From Gordonia jinhuaensis (lineage in GTDB: Bacteria; Actinomycetota; Actinomycetes; Mycobacteriales; Mycobacteriaceae), in contig NZ_BMGC01000001.1 of assembly GCF_014639795.1 (NCBI RefSeq), positions 77,382-141,381 on the forward strand: DNA of 64,000 bases, given 5' to 3'. Each line of letters begins with the position of its first letter. Within the stretch, counting starts at the first letter, position 1. Both the position numbers and the translations under genes were made by a program. The notes under the pieces are model-generated. The model had not been told where the DNA came from and did no database searches. It saw only the letters and a program-made list of their open reading frames with translations. Positions 27,003-36,713 of this stretch are shown piece after piece.

Positions 27003-27917
27003 GTGAGTGTGGAGACCGACCCCAACCCGGTATTCGCCGCGTACGCCCATCCAGAGCGTCTGGTGACCACCGAATGGCTCAGTGCCCATCTGGGGACACC
27101 CGGCCTGAGGATCATCGAGTCGGATGAGGACGTCCTGCTCTACGACATCGGCCACATCCCGACCGCGCAGAAGATCGACTGGCATCTACATCTCAACGAT
27201 CCGGTGATCCGCGACTACATCGACGGCGAGAAGTTCGCCGAGCTGATGCGCGACAAGGGCATCTCACGCGACGACACCGTGGTCATCTACGGCGACCGCA
27301 GCAACTGGTGGGCCGCCTATGCCCTGTGGGTGTTCACGCTGTTCGGACACCAAGACGTGCGCCTGCTCGACGGCGGCCGCGACGCCTGGTTCTCCGAGGG
27401 CCGCGACATCGCCATCGAAGTGCCCTTCTACCAGCCGACGCAGTACCCGGTGGTGACCCGCGACGACTCGCGTATCCGGGCGTTCGCCTCGGAGGTCCAG
27501 GACTCGCTCGGGTCGGTTCCGCTGGTCGACGTGCGGTCGCCCCAGGAGTACACCGGCGAGCGCACCCACATGCCCGAATACCCCCAGGAGGGCGCCCTGC
27601 GCGGTGGCCACATCCCGACCGCGGTGTCGATCCCGTGGGCACGATCTGCGGCCCCGGACGGCCGGTTCCGCTCCCGGGCCGAATTGGATGACATCTACAG
27701 CGACCTCGATCCCGCCGACGAGGTGATCGCCTACTGCCGCATCGGCGAGCGGTCGTCGCACACGTGGTTCGTGCTCACCCATCTGCTCGGCTTCAGCAAC
27801 GTGCGCAACTACGACGGATCGTGGACCGAGTGGGGCAACACCGTGCGCGCACCCATCGCACGCGGCGACGAGCCCGGTCTGGCACCGACCGCGGCCGCCG
27901 GAGCAGCTCAGTCGTGA
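27003..27917 (+). CDS. sseA: Thiosulfate sulfurtransferase (rhodanese) SseA-like
   Basis: 304 residues; GTG 27003 follows GGGAGA. Two rhodanese domains: residues about 18-150 (inactive, [15 protein letters not shown]) and 170-290 with the catalytic Cys in [15 protein letters not shown]. Before it lies [20 protein letters not shown], usual for the actinobacterial subfamily. It transfers sulfane sulfur from thiosulfate or mercaptopyruvate to acceptors. The overlapping downstream SufE-like gene suggests sulfur is handed on for Fe-S or cofactor assembly. Corresponds to Rv3283. Confidence 0.92.
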   Translation: MSVETDPNPVFAAYAHPERLVTTEWLSAHLGTPGLRIIESDEDVLLYDIGHIPTAQKIDWHLHLNDPVIRDYIDGEKFAELMRDKGISRDDTVVIYGDRSNWWAAYALWVFTLFGHQDVRLLDGGRDAWFSEGRDIAIEVPFYQPTQYPVVTRDDSRIRAFASEVQDSLGSVPLVDVRSPQEYTGERTHMPEYPQEGALRGGHIPTAVSIPWARSAAPDGRFRSRAELDDIYSDLDPADEVIAYCRIGERSSHTWFVLTHLLGFSNVRNYDGSWTEWGNTVRAPIARGDEPGLAPTAAAGAAQS

Positions 27918-28330
27918 CCCTGCCGGCGGCACTCGCCGAGATCGTCGACGACTTCGCCGGCGTGACCGAGCAGCAGAAGATCGAATTGCTCCTGGAGTTC
28001 TCCCGGGAGCTCCCCGACCTGCCGGAATCACTGCAGACCGAGGCGATGGAGCCGGTCCCGGAATGCCAGTCGCCGTTGTTCCTGTCGGTCGACGCCTCCG
28101 ATCCGTCGTCGGTGCAGCTGTACTTCAGCGCACCGCCCGAGGCACCCACCACACGCGGATTCGCCTCGATCCTCCACCAGGGACTCGACGGCGCGTCGGC
28201 GCAGGAGATCCTGGCCGTACCGGCAGACTTCTATCACGATCTGGGTCTGGACTCCGCCGTGAGTCCCTTGCGCCTGCGCGGCATGGCGGCGATGCTGGCA
28301 CGGATCAAAGCGCATCTGGCCACCTCCTGA
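27914..28330 (+). CDS. SufE-like sulfur acceptor protein
   Basis: 138 residues; GTG 27914 overlaps the sseA TGA by the GTGA arrangement. SufE fold throughout: [28 protein letters not shown], the acceptor Cys in [13 protein letters not shown] (about residue 54), and the C-terminal helices [27 protein letters not shown]. SufE accepts persulfide sulfur and stimulates cysteine desulfurase; here it may instead partner with the rhodanese encoded upstream. Same pair as Rv3283-Rv3284. Confidence 0.9.
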   Translation: MTLPAALAEIVDDFAGVTEQQKIELLLEFSRELPDLPESLQTEAMEPVPECQSPLFLSVDASDPSSVQLYFSAPPEAPTTRGFASILHQGLDGASAQEILAVPADFYHDLGLDSAVSPLRLRGMAAMLARIKAHLATS

Positions 28331-28378
28331 CGTCGGAGACCTCATGACACGTCTCATGACACCCCTGACCGTGCCCTC

Positions 28379-29842
28379 ATGAAGTTCATCCAGATCCTCG
28401 ATCAGCCGATCGAACCCGGCGGTCTGGTGGAGTGGAGTGCATTCACCCCCGGCGGGCTGGGCACCTGGACCGCCGACGAGCGGCCCACCTCCTACAACCA
28501 CGAGAGCCATCTGCGCGGTGCCTTGGAGTACCGCTGGCGCACCCGCCGCGAGGGCGGCCGCGAGTCCTGGCTGGGTGTGGCGGTGGAGTTCGACGAGCCG
28601 ATGTCGGTGCCGGCGATACGCGCGACGCTGCGGGCCTGGATCGACCGTCACGAGGTGCTGCGCTCACATGTGGTGCTCAAGGGCACCGGCCCGGCCCGCC
28701 TGACCACACCGCCGGGGTCGGTACAGCTGAAGATGGGCCGCATCGGCTGGTACAACGAGTCGGGTCCGTTGATGGACCAGATCGCCGGCACCTTCGACCG
28801 CGTGACGGCACCGCTGGCGTGGCCGGCCTACATCTTCGCCACGGTCGCACGCGAGCACAGCTTCACCTTGCTCTTCGCCGCCGATCATTCCCTGGTGGAC
28901 GGCTATTCGCTGATCCTCGCCCAGCACGAGCTGTGGACGCTCTACCACGCGATGCGCACCGGCACCGATCCGCAGCTGCCACCGGTCGGCAGCTACGTCG
29001 ACTTCTCGGCCGTCGAACGCCGGCTCGCCGACAACTCCGGCCCGGATCATCCGGCGGTCGCCGCCTGGTATCGGTTCCTGCATGCGGGCAACGGATCCTT
29101 TCCACGGTTCGCCGGGACAGGAAGCGGTCACGACGACACCGATCCGGCAGCGTCGGACCCCGCCGAGGGCGCACCACCCCAGTCGTCGGTGAGCGCACTG
29201 CCCCTCGACGACGAGGAGACCAACCGGTTCACCGCGGTGTGTTCGGCAGCCGGCGGCGGACTGTTCGCGGGTGTGCTGGCGGCGGCCGGACTGGCCTATC
29301 GCGATGTCACCGGCGACCCGTTCTTTCGCTGCGTGATCCCGCGCCACACCCGCGACGCACCCGAATGGCTGGGCGCGCTGGGCTGGTTCGTGTCCACCAC
29401 CGGTTTCACCCTCGACGTCGGAGCGGGCGGCACCTTCGACCAGTTGGTGTCGCAGGCCACCGAGGAATTGCGCCGCACGAAGGTCGCCGCGACGCTGCCG
29501 TTCATCCGTGTCTCGCAGCTGTTGAACGACGGCGGTCAGCCCAAACTGGTGATCTCCTTCATCGACACCCGCTACGCGCCGATGGCCGCGGAGGCCGACG
29601 CCGGACGCGCCCGCGTGCTGCGCAGTCGCAGCTACTCCCCCGACGAGGTCTACGTCTGGGTCAACCGCACCCCGGGCGGCCTGCGGATCTCGGCGCGCTT
29701 CCCCTCCGACCAGGGGGCATACGAGGCGGTCTCGGGATTCCTGGAAACCTTCGGCGACATCATCCGGCGGATCGGCGCCCAGTCGACGTTCGGCAGCCGA
29801 CACTCGGCCGTTCAGACCTCCTCCGACCGCTCGGCCGGGTGA
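28379..29842 (+). CDS. Condensation-domain acyltransferase (PapA/Chp-like)
   Basis: 487 residues, a single free-standing condensation domain as in the PapA acyltransferases of polyketide lipid synthesis. The body contains WIDRHEVLRSHVVL and the active-site segment FAADHSLVDGYS: His170 and Asp174-Gly175 of HHxxxDG are present, but the first His is Asp169. C-terminal parts (ALGWFVSTTGFTLDV; EVYVWVNRTPGGLRI) fit the second half of the domain. Such enzymes esterify sugars or diols with acyl chains from CoA or carrier proteins. Position 48 bases after the SufE gene and before accA3 has no counterpart in the M. tuberculosis order. The ribosome site is weak. Confidence 0.8.
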   Translation: MKFIQILDQPIEPGGLVEWSAFTPGGLGTWTADERPTSYNHESHLRGALEYRWRTRREGGRESWLGVAVEFDEPMSVPAIRATLRAWIDRHEVLRSHVVLKGTGPARLTTPPGSVQLKMGRIGWYNESGPLMDQIAGTFDRVTAPLAWPAYIFATVAREHSFTLLFAADHSLVDGYSLILAQHELWTLYHAMRTGTDPQLPPVGSYVDFSAVERRLADNSGPDHPAVAAWYRFLHAGNGSFPRFAGTGSGHDDTDPAASDPAEGAPPQSSVSALPLDDEETNRFTAVCSAAGGGLFAGVLAAAGLAYRDVTGDPFFRCVIPRHTRDAPEWLGALGWFVSTTGFTLDVGAGGTFDQLVSQATEELRRTKVAATLPFIRVSQLLNDGGQPKLVISFIDTRYAPMAAEADAGRARVLRSRSYSPDEVYVWVNRTPGGLRISARFPSDQGAYEAVSGFLETFGDIIRRIGAQSTFGSRHSAVQTSSDRSAG

Positions 29843-29860
29843 TGGCCCGCGCATACCCCC

Positions 29861-29899
29861 AGCCCGTCCCCCCAGCCCGTCCCCCCAGCCCGTCCCACC
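29861..29899. repeat. 13-base tandem repeat, three copies
   Basis: agcccgtcccccc three times (last copy with one change) just after the condensation-domain gene. Confidence 0.85.
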
Positions 29900-29961
29900 G
29901 CGCGCACAGCCACGCCGCGCGCAATCGGCAGGCTAGGGTAACCAGCGGGTGACCGACGTTC

Positions 29962-29996
29962 TACTGTGTAGTGGCGCACACCCTTGCAGAGGGTGT
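29962..29996 (+). promoter_or_regulatory. Candidate accA3 promoter and leader hairpin
   Basis: TACTGT at 29962-29967 is a candidate -10 box, inside CTACTGTGTAG. The transcript would start near 29974 with a 150-base leader whose first element is the hairpin ACACCC-ttgcaga-GGGTGT (29978-29996). The rest of the 288-base gap 29843-30130 shows only the 13-base repeats. Confidence 0.4.
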
Positions 29997-30130
29997 CGGA
30001 CACCAACCATGTGAGCGCCGAAGAGGGCCGAGGCAACCAACGCCGACGCACTCGTCACGGTGAGATCTGCGCCGGCCACGAGTCGCGGCACGCAGTCCAC
30101 CCGTCACATCGACACTGTCAGGAGTACGTA

Positions 30131-31936
30131 GTGCCCAGCCATGCCAGCTCAGACCTCAACAAGGTTTTGATCGCCAACCGCGGCGAGATCGCGGTGCGGG
30201 TGATCCGTGCAGCCAGGGATGCAGGGCTGACGAGCGTCGCGGTCTACGCAGAGCCCGATGCCGACGCACAATTCGTCAAGCTCGCCGACGAGGCATTCGC
30301 GCTCGGAGGACAGACCGCGGCCGACTCGTACCTGAACATCGACAAGCTCATCGACGCGGCGCGCAAGTCCGGCGCCGACGCCGTCCACCCCGGTTACGGC
30401 TTCCTCTCCGAGAACGCCGATTTCGCGCAGGCCGTCATCGACGCCGGGCTCACCTGGATCGGCCCGTCGCCGCAGTCCATCCGCGACCTCGGCGACAAGG
30501 TGACCGCCCGTCACATCGCCCTGCGTGCCGACGCCCCGATGGTTCCGGGCACCAAGGACCCGGTCTCCGGCGCCGACGAGGTCGTGGAGTTCGCCCGCGA
30601 GCACGGCGTGCCGGTGGCCATCAAGGCTGCCTTCGGCGGCGGCGGTCGCGGCATGAAGGTCGCCTACACCATCGAGGAGATCCCCGAGCTCTACGAGTCG
30701 GCGACCCGCGAGGCCGTGGCGGCATTCGGCCGCGGCGAGTGCTTCGTCGAGCGCTACCTCGACAAGGCCCGGCACGTCGAGGCGCAGGTGATCGCCGACC
30801 AGCACGGCAACGTGGTGGTCGCCGGTCTGCGCGACTGCTCGCTGCAGCGGCGCTTCCAGAAGCTGGTCGAGGAGGCGCCCGCACCGTTCCTCACCGACGA
30901 GCAGCGCACCCGCATCTACGAATCGGCGAAGTCGATCTGCCGCGAGGCCGGTTACTACGGCGCCGGCACCGTGGAGTTCCTGGTCGGCTCCGACGGACTC
31001 GTGTCCTTCCTCGAGGTCAACACCCGACTGCAGGTGGAGCATCCGGTGACCGAGGAGACCTCGGGCCTCGACCTGGTCCGCCAGCAGTTCACCATCGCCG
31101 CCGGCGAACCGATCGACATCAAGGAGGACCCGGCGCCGCGCGGACACTCCTTCGAGTTCCGGATCAACGGCGAGGACCCCGGTCGCAACTTCCTGCCCGC
31201 CCCCGGCAAGATCACCGCTTACCACGAGCCCTCGGGTCCGGGCGTGCGCGTGGACTCCGGTGTGGTGGCCGGCGATGTGATCGGCGGCCAGTTCGACTCG
31301 ATGCTGGCCAAGCTGATCGTGACCGGCGAGAACCGCGAGCAGGCGCTGCAGCGTGCCCGCCGCGCCCTGGCCGAGTACCGGGTGGAGGGTATGGCGACGG
31401 TACTGCCGTTCCATCGCCACATCGTGGAGAATCCCGCCTTCATCGGACACGTCGACGAGAACGGCGACGAGACCTTCGACGTCTACACCAAGTGGATCGA
31501 GACCGACTGGGACAACCCGATCCCGCCGTTCGACGGCGCCGCGCAGATCGACGACGACGAGTCGCTGCCGCGCCACAACGTGGTGGTCGAGGTCGGCGGA
31601 CGCCGTGTCGAGGTGAGCCTGCCCGGCGACCTGAGCATCGGCGGCGGCGCTGGCGCGTCGGCCGCGGCACGCAAGAAGCCCAAGGCGCGGGCCAAGAAGG
31701 CCGCCGCCTCACTCACCGGCTCGGGCGATGCCGTCGCCGCACCCATGCAGGGCACCGTGGTGAAGGTGGCCGTCGCCGAGGGTGACACCGTGACCGCCGG
31801 CGACCTGATCGTGGTGCTCGAGGCGATGAAGATGGAGAATCCGGTCACCGCCCACAAGGACGGCGTGGTCACCGGACTCGTCGTCGAGGCCGGGGCGGCC
31901 GTGACGCAGGGATTGGTTCTGCTCGAGATCAAGTGA
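30131..31936 (+). CDS. accA3: Acyl-CoA carboxylase alpha subunit (biotin carboxylase + BCCP) AccA3
   Basis: 601 residues; GTG 30131 is placed by AGGAG at 30120-30124. Biotin carboxylase domain residues 10-460: [38 protein letters not shown]-grasp loop [31 protein letters not shown]. The C-terminal BCCP domain (about 525-600) carries the biotinyl-Lys in [12 protein letters not shown] Lys/Ala-rich linker joins the two. It supplies carboxybiotin to AccD5 and the other AccD subunits. Equivalent to Rv3285; the nearby birA encodes the enzyme that activates it. Confidence 0.95.
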   Translation: MPSHASSDLNKVLIANRGEIAVRVIRAARDAGLTSVAVYAEPDADAQFVKLADEAFALGGQTAADSYLNIDKLIDAARKSGADAVHPGYGFLSENADFAQAVIDAGLTWIGPSPQSIRDLGDKVTARHIALRADAPMVPGTKDPVSGADEVVEFAREHGVPVAIKAAFGGGGRGMKVAYTIEEIPELYESATREAVAAFGRGECFVERYLDKARHVEAQVIADQHGNVVVAGLRDCSLQRRFQKLVEEAPAPFLTDEQRTRIYESAKSICREAGYYGAGTVEFLVGSDGLVSFLEVNTRLQVEHPVTEETSGLDLVRQQFTIAAGEPIDIKEDPAPRGHSFEFRINGEDPGRNFLPAPGKITAYHEPSGPGVRVDSGVVAGDVIGGQFDSMLAKLIVTGENREQALQRARRALAEYRVEGMATVLPFHRHIVENPAFIGHVDENGDETFDVYTKWIETDWDNPIPPFDGAAQIDDDESLPRHNVVVEVGGRRVEVSLPGDLSIGGGAGASAAARKKPKARAKKAAASLTGSGDAVAAPMQGTVVKVAVAEGDTVTAGDLIVVLEAMKMENPVTAHKDGVVTGLVVEAGAAVTQGLVLLEIK

Positions 31937-31968
31937 GGCACGCCGCGATCGGATGATCGCGCACGCTC

Positions 31969-32018
31969 ACGACGGCGGCCGTCGAGGATGACAACATGTC
32001 CTCGACGGCCGCCGTCGT
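31969..32018. terminator. Bidirectional terminator hairpin
   Basis: Perfect 20-bp GC-rich stem (31969-31988 with 31999-32018) around a 10-base loop. It lies between accA3 and the convergent Mo-cofactor nucleotidyltransferase gene. Confidence 0.9.
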
Positions 32019-32102
32019 CGTGGCGCCCGGGACCGCCGCGCAGTGATCGGCACCTGGTCGCGAGAGCCGTGGTCACCGGAACAGGATCACCGACAGACAG
32101 GG

Positions 32103-32699
32103 TCACCGACAGTCAGGCAGGTCGTGATCGACACCGGTGGCGAGGTCGCCGCACTCCACCGCGATGGTGTGGGGGTCTGCGGCCAGATACGGCCCGGCAC
32201 CACGATCACCGGACACCGCGGCGAGCACCGACGGCACATGGTCGACTCCGATGTACACCGGGTGGCCCGGTACGCGCGAGTACACCGCGCGCACCAGCGC
32301 CGAACGCCGCGCATCCGCCACGTCGAGGATCCGCCTGCACACCTGCGCACCCACGTCGGGGGTGTCGACGACGTGCAGGAGGACAGCGGCGACATCGGGA
32401 TATCGGACGGCGGCGGTCACTCCCGCGCGCACCGACGCCGACAACCCCTGCGCCCAGTCCGGCACCACGACGGTGACCACCGAGTCGGGCAGGGTCGGTT
32501 GCGCCGCCCCCACGGTCACCACCACCCGATCACAGCCGCCGACGTACAGCGCCTCGACGGCCCCGGCGAGCCAGCGGCCTTGGTGGGCAAGGATCTTGGG
32601 CATGCCGTAGCGACGTCCACCACCGGCGGCGAGCAGCACGCCGACCACGTCTCGGCCGTCGGCCGCACCGGCACGATCGGCGTCCGCGTGCTCACTCAT
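32103..32699 (-). CDS. MobA/MocA-like NTP transferase (molybdenum cofactor maturation)
   Basis: 198 residues from ATG 32699, just after GGGGTG; the open frame extends upstream over the divergent gene and is not coding there. The nucleotide-binding signature is GVLLAAGGGRRYGMPKIL at about residues 21-38; a mid-domain HVVDTPDVG provides the metal-binding Asp; the end is PYLAADPHTIAVECGDLATGVDHDLP. This is the molybdenum cofactor cytidylyl/guanylyl-transferase fold used to mature Mo-hydroxylases. With a xanthine-dehydrogenase-type enzyme encoded 4 kb away, a role in its cofactor is the best inference. Confidence 0.85.
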   Translation of the reverse strand: MSEHADADRAGAADGRDVVGVLLAAGGGRRYGMPKILAHQGRWLAGAVEALYVGGCDRVVVTVGAAQPTLPDSVVTVVVPDWAQGLSASVRAGVTAAVRYPDVAAVLLHVVDTPDVGAQVCRRILDVADARRSALVRAVYSRVPGHPVYIGVDHVPSVLAAVSGDRGAGPYLAADPHTIAVECGDLATGVDHDLPDCR

Positions 32700-32772
32700 C
32701 ACCCCATCATCGCCTCTTCGCGGTGCGGTAACGTGAGCAGCCCGCACGCACACCGAGAGGGAGACGCCGATC

Positions 32773-33333
32773 GTGGCCGACATCGACCAATCCGATCCGA
32801 CCGACAGCGTCGGTCTCGAGTGGTTCAACGGGCTCTCGTCGCAGCAGGTGTTGTCGGTGCTGCACGAGGTGTGCTCGGCTGCGGCATGGGCTGAGGCGAT
32901 CGATGACGGCCGTCCGTTCGCCGACACCGAAGCCGTGCTCGACGCCTCCGACGACGCACTCGCCAGTCTCACCGAGGCCGACGTCGACACAGCGCTCGCC
33001 GGTCATCCCCGCATCGGAGAGCGCGCCCACAATGCGTCGTCGCAGGCCGAACAGTCCGGGGTCACCGGCGCGGGCCGCGATGTTCTCGACGAACTCGCGC
33101 GCGCCAACGCCGACTACGAGGACCGCTTCGGACATGTGTACCTCGTGTTCGCCAACGGACGGCCCGCCGACGAGTTACTCCAGATCCTGCGTTCGCGCCT
33201 GTCCAACGACCCGGCCACCGAACGGGCGGTGATCCGTACCGAACTCGCGAAGATCAACCGTCGCCGACTGGTCGGGCTGCTGGGCACCGGCCCCGCACCG
33301 TCCCCGTCGCCCTCAGAGGAGTCCCAGGCATGA
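32773..33333 (+). CDS. uraD: 2-oxo-4-hydroxy-4-carboxy-5-ureidoimidazoline (OHCU) decarboxylase
   Basis: 186 residues, GTG 32773 with GGGAGA upstream; TAACGT at 32729-32734 may be the promoter. The catalytic His78 is in the hallmark AGHPRIGE; the surrounding helices (WFNGLSSQQVLSVLHEVCSA at the start; FGHVYLVFANGRPADELLQIL) are those of the family. It turns OHCU into S-allantoin, the last step of urate breakdown. The overlapping next gene encodes HIU hydrolase, which makes its substrate. The final 18 residues are a Pro/Ser tail. Confidence 0.93.
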   Translation: MADIDQSDPTDSVGLEWFNGLSSQQVLSVLHEVCSAAAWAEAIDDGRPFADTEAVLDASDDALASLTEADVDTALAGHPRIGERAHNASSQAEQSGVTGAGRDVLDELARANADYEDRFGHVYLVFANGRPADELLQILRSRLSNDPATERAVIRTELAKINRRRLVGLLGTGPAPSPSPSEESQA

Positions 33334-33650
33334 GCTTGAGCACCCACGTTCTCGACGCCGTCGCGGGCCTGCCCGCGACGGGCATGACGGTCACCCTGCA
33401 CGACGACTCGGGAACCGTCCTGGCGACCGGTGTGACCGACGACGACGGACGCATCCCGGGCTTCATGGCCGAATTGCCCACGGGCACATACACCATCCGA
33501 TTCGACACCGGCGCATGGTTCGATGCGCATGGCATCGATGGCTTCTACCCGCGCATCGACATCTGCTTCGAGGTCACCGATGCGGCCCGTCACCATCACG
33601 TCCCGGTGCTGCTGAGCCCGTTCGCCTACTCGACGTATCGCGGTTCCTGA
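33330..33650 (+). CDS. 5-hydroxyisourate (HIU) hydrolase, transthyretin-like
   Basis: 106 residues; ATG 33330 overlaps the uraD stop by ATGA. Complete transthyretin-like fold: N-terminal LSTHVLDAVAGLPATG with catalytic His6, the central GTYTIRFDTGAWF with the catalytic Arg, YPRIDICFEV with HHHVPVLLSPFAYSTYRGS, ending in the diagnostic YRGS. It converts 5-hydroxyisourate, the product of urate oxidation, to OHCU. Urate oxidase itself is not in the window. Confidence 0.95.
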   Translation: MSLSTHVLDAVAGLPATGMTVTLHDDSGTVLATGVTDDDGRIPGFMAELPTGTYTIRFDTGAWFDAHGIDGFYPRIDICFEVTDAARHHHVPVLLSPFAYSTYRGS

Positions 33651-33729
33651 TCGGCCTTCTCACACCGCAGACCGCACCGACGCCGGCCAGACATGGTGTG
33701 CACCCGGTGAGCCGGGGTCAGCGGATGAG

Positions 33730-35202
33730 TCAGGCGCGTTCCGACACGCACACCCCTCGTACGTACACGCCGGCGATGGCTTCCGGGCGTAGCCCGAGCA
33801 GCAGCGCGAAGAGTGTCTGGGCGGTCGCCATCTGTTCGTCGTCGGCGCGCACGGCCCACTCCAGGGACCGGCCCAGCGATTCCAGGCGCGCCGGTTCGAC
33901 CACGAGGAGGTCGGCGTGTCGGCCCACCTCGAGGTTGCCGAAGGTGTCGGCCCGATCGAGTGCACGCGCCCCGGCCAGTGTCGCGCTGAGCAGCAGTTCG
34001 GCCGGATCCAGCGCGATCGCGTCCGCACCGGGCTCACTCATGTGCACCTTGTAGGAATCGGAGGCCACACGCGCGATCGACCATTCGTCCCCGGCGCCCA
34101 CATCACTGCCGAGTGCGATCGTCACGCCGTGCGCCACGGTGCGCCGCCACGGCATCGTTCCCGACCCGAGAAACAGCTGTGACGTCGGGCAATGCGCGAT
34201 GGATGTTCCCGTCTCGGCCATCCGGGCGAGTTCACGGTCGGTGCAGTGCACCGCATGGGCCAGGATGGAGCGCGGTCCGAGCAGCGAGTGCCCGCCCTTG
34301 TCCGACCCCGGCAGAAACCGGCCGTCATAGGTGTCGAGATAGTCGGCCACCTCATAGGCCGCGCGGACCGCGGCCACCTCGCCGGTGACCGGGCGGTCGT
34401 TCTCCGACAGATGGGAGTGGAAGTAGACGCCCTGTCCGCGCACCGATTCGTACAGTTCGCCGAGCGCGGTTAGGGTCCGTCGCGTCACCGACAGGGAGAA
34501 CCGTGGCACCAATGCCACGTCGGTGAGATCGCCGCCGTGCCAGCGCAACACCTCGTCGGCGGCGAGTTCGATCGCGGTGTCCTCATCGGTGATCAGCGCA
34601 TCGGCGGAGGAAGGTCCGACCGTCTGGATGCCGCGACCGGAGACGATCCGCAGTCCGTGGCGCACCGACGCCTCGAACAGTGCGTCCTGTGCCACCGGGA
34701 ATGCCGAGCCGAAGACCATCGCCGCGGTGGTACCCACCGCGATTCTGTTGCGGCAGAACGTTTCCGCGGCGACAGCTGCATACTCGGGATCCGAGTAGCG
34801 CGACTCCCCCGGGAAGATACAGCGCTCGAGCCATTCGAGCAGCTGCCCACCGCCGTAGGCATTGCACAGAAAGGTCTGCGGATAGTGCATATGCGCGTCG
34901 ACGAATCCCGGCAGGATGAACCCACCCCGGTGGTCGAGCACCCGATATTCCGAATACTCTTGTGGCAGTTGATCATACGGGCCCGAGTAGACGATGACAC
35001 CGGCGGCGTCGACCGCCACCGCCCCGTCGGGCACCGAGATCAGGTGCTGTGCGGCACGCCCGGCCACGGCGTCGCCGGACAGGTGGAACAGATGTGCCCG
35101 GCTCACCGTACGTGCGAGGTCGGTACCTGACTGCATCGCCGCGATCGGCGTCGTCGCCGTCACCGGCTCGTCGGTGCTGGACGGACTCGTCTGGGCTGGC
35201 AT
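33730..35202 (-). CDS. Guanine deaminase-type amidohydrolase
   Basis: 490 residues from ATG 35202. Metal-dependent amidohydrolase barrel: HxH in GFVDAHMHYPQTF, FHSHLSEN, HAVHCTDREL, and the metal Asp in LGSDVGAG. The PGFVDAHMHYPQ form and RWHGGDLTDVALVPRFSLS fit guanine deaminases, which turn guanine into xanthine. The protein is about 40 residues longer than the usual length. It is convergent with the HIU hydrolase gene and divergent from the 8-oxoguanine deaminase gene, within the purine block. Substrate assignment is by family. Confidence 0.87.
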   Translation of the reverse strand: MPAQTSPSSTDEPVTATTPIAAMQSGTDLARTVSRAHLFHLSGDAVAGRAAQHLISVPDGAVAVDAAGVIVYSGPYDQLPQEYSEYRVLDHRGGFILPGFVDAHMHYPQTFLCNAYGGGQLLEWLERCIFPGESRYSDPEYAAVAAETFCRNRIAVGTTAAMVFGSAFPVAQDALFEASVRHGLRIVSGRGIQTVGPSSADALITDEDTAIELAADEVLRWHGGDLTDVALVPRFSLSVTRRTLTALGELYESVRGQGVYFHSHLSENDRPVTGEVAAVRAAYEVADYLDTYDGRFLPGSDKGGHSLLGPRSILAHAVHCTDRELARMAETGTSIAHCPTSQLFLGSGTMPWRRTVAHGVTIALGSDVGAGDEWSIARVASDSYKVHMSEPGADAIALDPAELLLSATLAGARALDRADTFGNLEVGRHADLLVVEPARLESLGRSLEWAVRADDEQMATAQTLFALLLGLRPEAIAGVYVRGVCVSERA

Positions 35203-35333
35203 GCCGACATTCTGGCACCCGCGGACCACCGATCTGCCGATCACCACGACACCGGGAGCCGGCCGAGCCCATCCCCACCCGCGTGCGTCACCCTGACAGA
35301 CCCCCGCGAAACCTTCCCGTAACCGGATCGTCG

Positions 35334-35339
35334 TACGGT
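35334..35339 (+). promoter_or_regulatory. Putative -10 box for the leaderless deaminase/dehydrogenase operon
   Basis: TACGGT, six bases, GTG 35346. This would drive the three tightly packed genes from 35346 to 40293. Confidence 0.5.
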
Positions 35340-35345
35340 AACCAC

Positions 35346-36713
35346 GTGTCCGACTCCACCTTCATCATCGACAATGCCGCGGTGATCACGATGGACCAGG
35401 GCAGGCGCGAGCTGACCAGCGCATCCGTGGTCGTCACGGGTTCGCGCATCGCCGCGGTGAGCACCGATCCGATCGATGCGGCCCTGCGCGACAACGCCCA
35501 GATCATCGACGGTTCGGGCTGTGTGCTGACGCCTGGGCTGGTCAACACCCATCACCACCTCTACCAGTGGATCACCCGGGGCCTGGCCGCCGATCACACC
35601 CTCTTCCAGTGGCTCACCACGCTGTACCCGATCTGGGCCGGGATCGACGAGGATGCCGTGCGGGTGGCCGCCACCGGCGGGCTCACCTGGCTGGCACTGT
35701 CGGGATGCACCACCACCACCGACCACCACTACGTCTTCCCGGCCGGTGCCGGCGACCTGCTCGGCGCCGAGATCGACGCCGCGACGACGGTCGGATTGCG
35801 GTTCCACCCCACGCGCGGGTCGATGGACCTCTCGGAAAAGGACGGCGGACTGCCGCCGGACTCGGTGGTGCAGACCATCGACGAGATCATAACCGCCTCC
35901 GCGGCGGCCATCGACCGCTGGCACGACCGGTCCCCCGACGCGATGGTGCAGATCGCACTGGCACCCTGCTCACCGTTCTCGGTGACCACCGATCTGCTGC
36001 GTGCCTCGGCCGAACTCGCCCGCGAACGCGGCGTGCGGCTGCACACCCACCTCGCCGAGACCTCCGACGAATCCGCTTTCTGCGCAGAACGTTTCGGCAC
36101 CACCCCACTGGCCTATATGGAGCAGGTCGACTGGGTGGGTCCCGACGTCTGGTTCGCCCACGGCGTGCACTTCGACGACTCCGCCATCGCCCGGCTCGCC
36201 GAGACCGGCAGCGGTGTCGCCCACTGCCCGACCTCCAACGCACGTCTGGGCGCCGGCATCGCCCGCACCCGCGATCTGCTCGACGCGGGTGTCGCGGTGG
36301 GCCTCGGTGTCGACGGCGCGGCGTCCAACGAATCATGCCGACTCCTCGAGGAGGCACATCAGGCCGTGCTGATGGCACGTGCTGTCGGCGGCCCGACCGC
36401 CCTGACCACGCGCACCGCGCTGGAGCTGGCCACACTCGGCGGAGCCAGGCTGCTCGGACGCGATGGCGATCTGGGGTCCATCGAGGTCGGCAAGCTCGCC
36501 GACCTGGTGTTGTGGCGTCTCGACGGTCTCGGCCACAGCGGCATCGACGATCCGGTCGCCGCGCTGGTGCTGGGCGAGATCCCTCCGATCGAAGGCCTGT
36601 GGGTCGGCGGACACCGCGTCGTCGAGGCCGGAGTACCGCTCACCGTGGACGTCGACACCACCGCCGCCGACGTCGAGCGGGCCCACCGGACGCTTCTCGA
36701 CCGGGCGCGCTGA
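35346..36713 (+). CDS. 8-Oxoguanine deaminase-type amidohydrolase
   Basis: 455 residues from GTG 35346 (frame open upstream, but promoter and homology favour this start). The HxH motif is GLVNTHHHLYQWITRGLA, followed by LFQWLTTLYPIWAGI and FHPTRGSMDLSEKDGGLPPDSV, strongly like characterised 8-oxoguanine deaminases of the ATZ/TRZ group; HTHLAETSDE, HGVHFDD and GVDGAASNE complete the metal site. The product would be urate (8-oxoxanthine), entering the same pathway as the rest of the block. A chlorohydrolase-type activity is the main alternative. Confidence 0.85.
   Translation: MSDSTFIIDNAAVITMDQGRRELTSASVVVTGSRIAAVSTDPIDAALRDNAQIIDGSGCVLTPGLVNTHHHLYQWITRGLAADHTLFQWLTTLYPIWAGIDEDAVRVAATGGLTWLALSGCTTTTDHHYVFPAGAGDLLGAEIDAATTVGLRFHPTRGSMDLSEKDGGLPPDSVVQTIDEIITASAAAIDRWHDRSPDAMVQIALAPCSPFSVTTDLLRASAELARERGVRLHTHLAETSDESAFCAERFGTTPLAYMEQVDWVGPDVWFAHGVHFDDSAIARLAETGSGVAHCPTSNARLGAGIARTRDLLDAGVAVGLGVDGAASNESCRLLEEAHQAVLMARAVGGPTALTTRTALELATLGGARLLGRDGDLGSIEVGKLADLVLWRLDGLGHSGIDDPVAALVLGEIPPIEGLWVGGHRVVEAGVPLTVDVDTTAADVERAHRTLLDRAR

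Noticed and set aside
30149-31576. Minus-strand frame of 475 codons opposite accA3
   Set aside because: Shadow of a strongly conserved biotin carboxylase.
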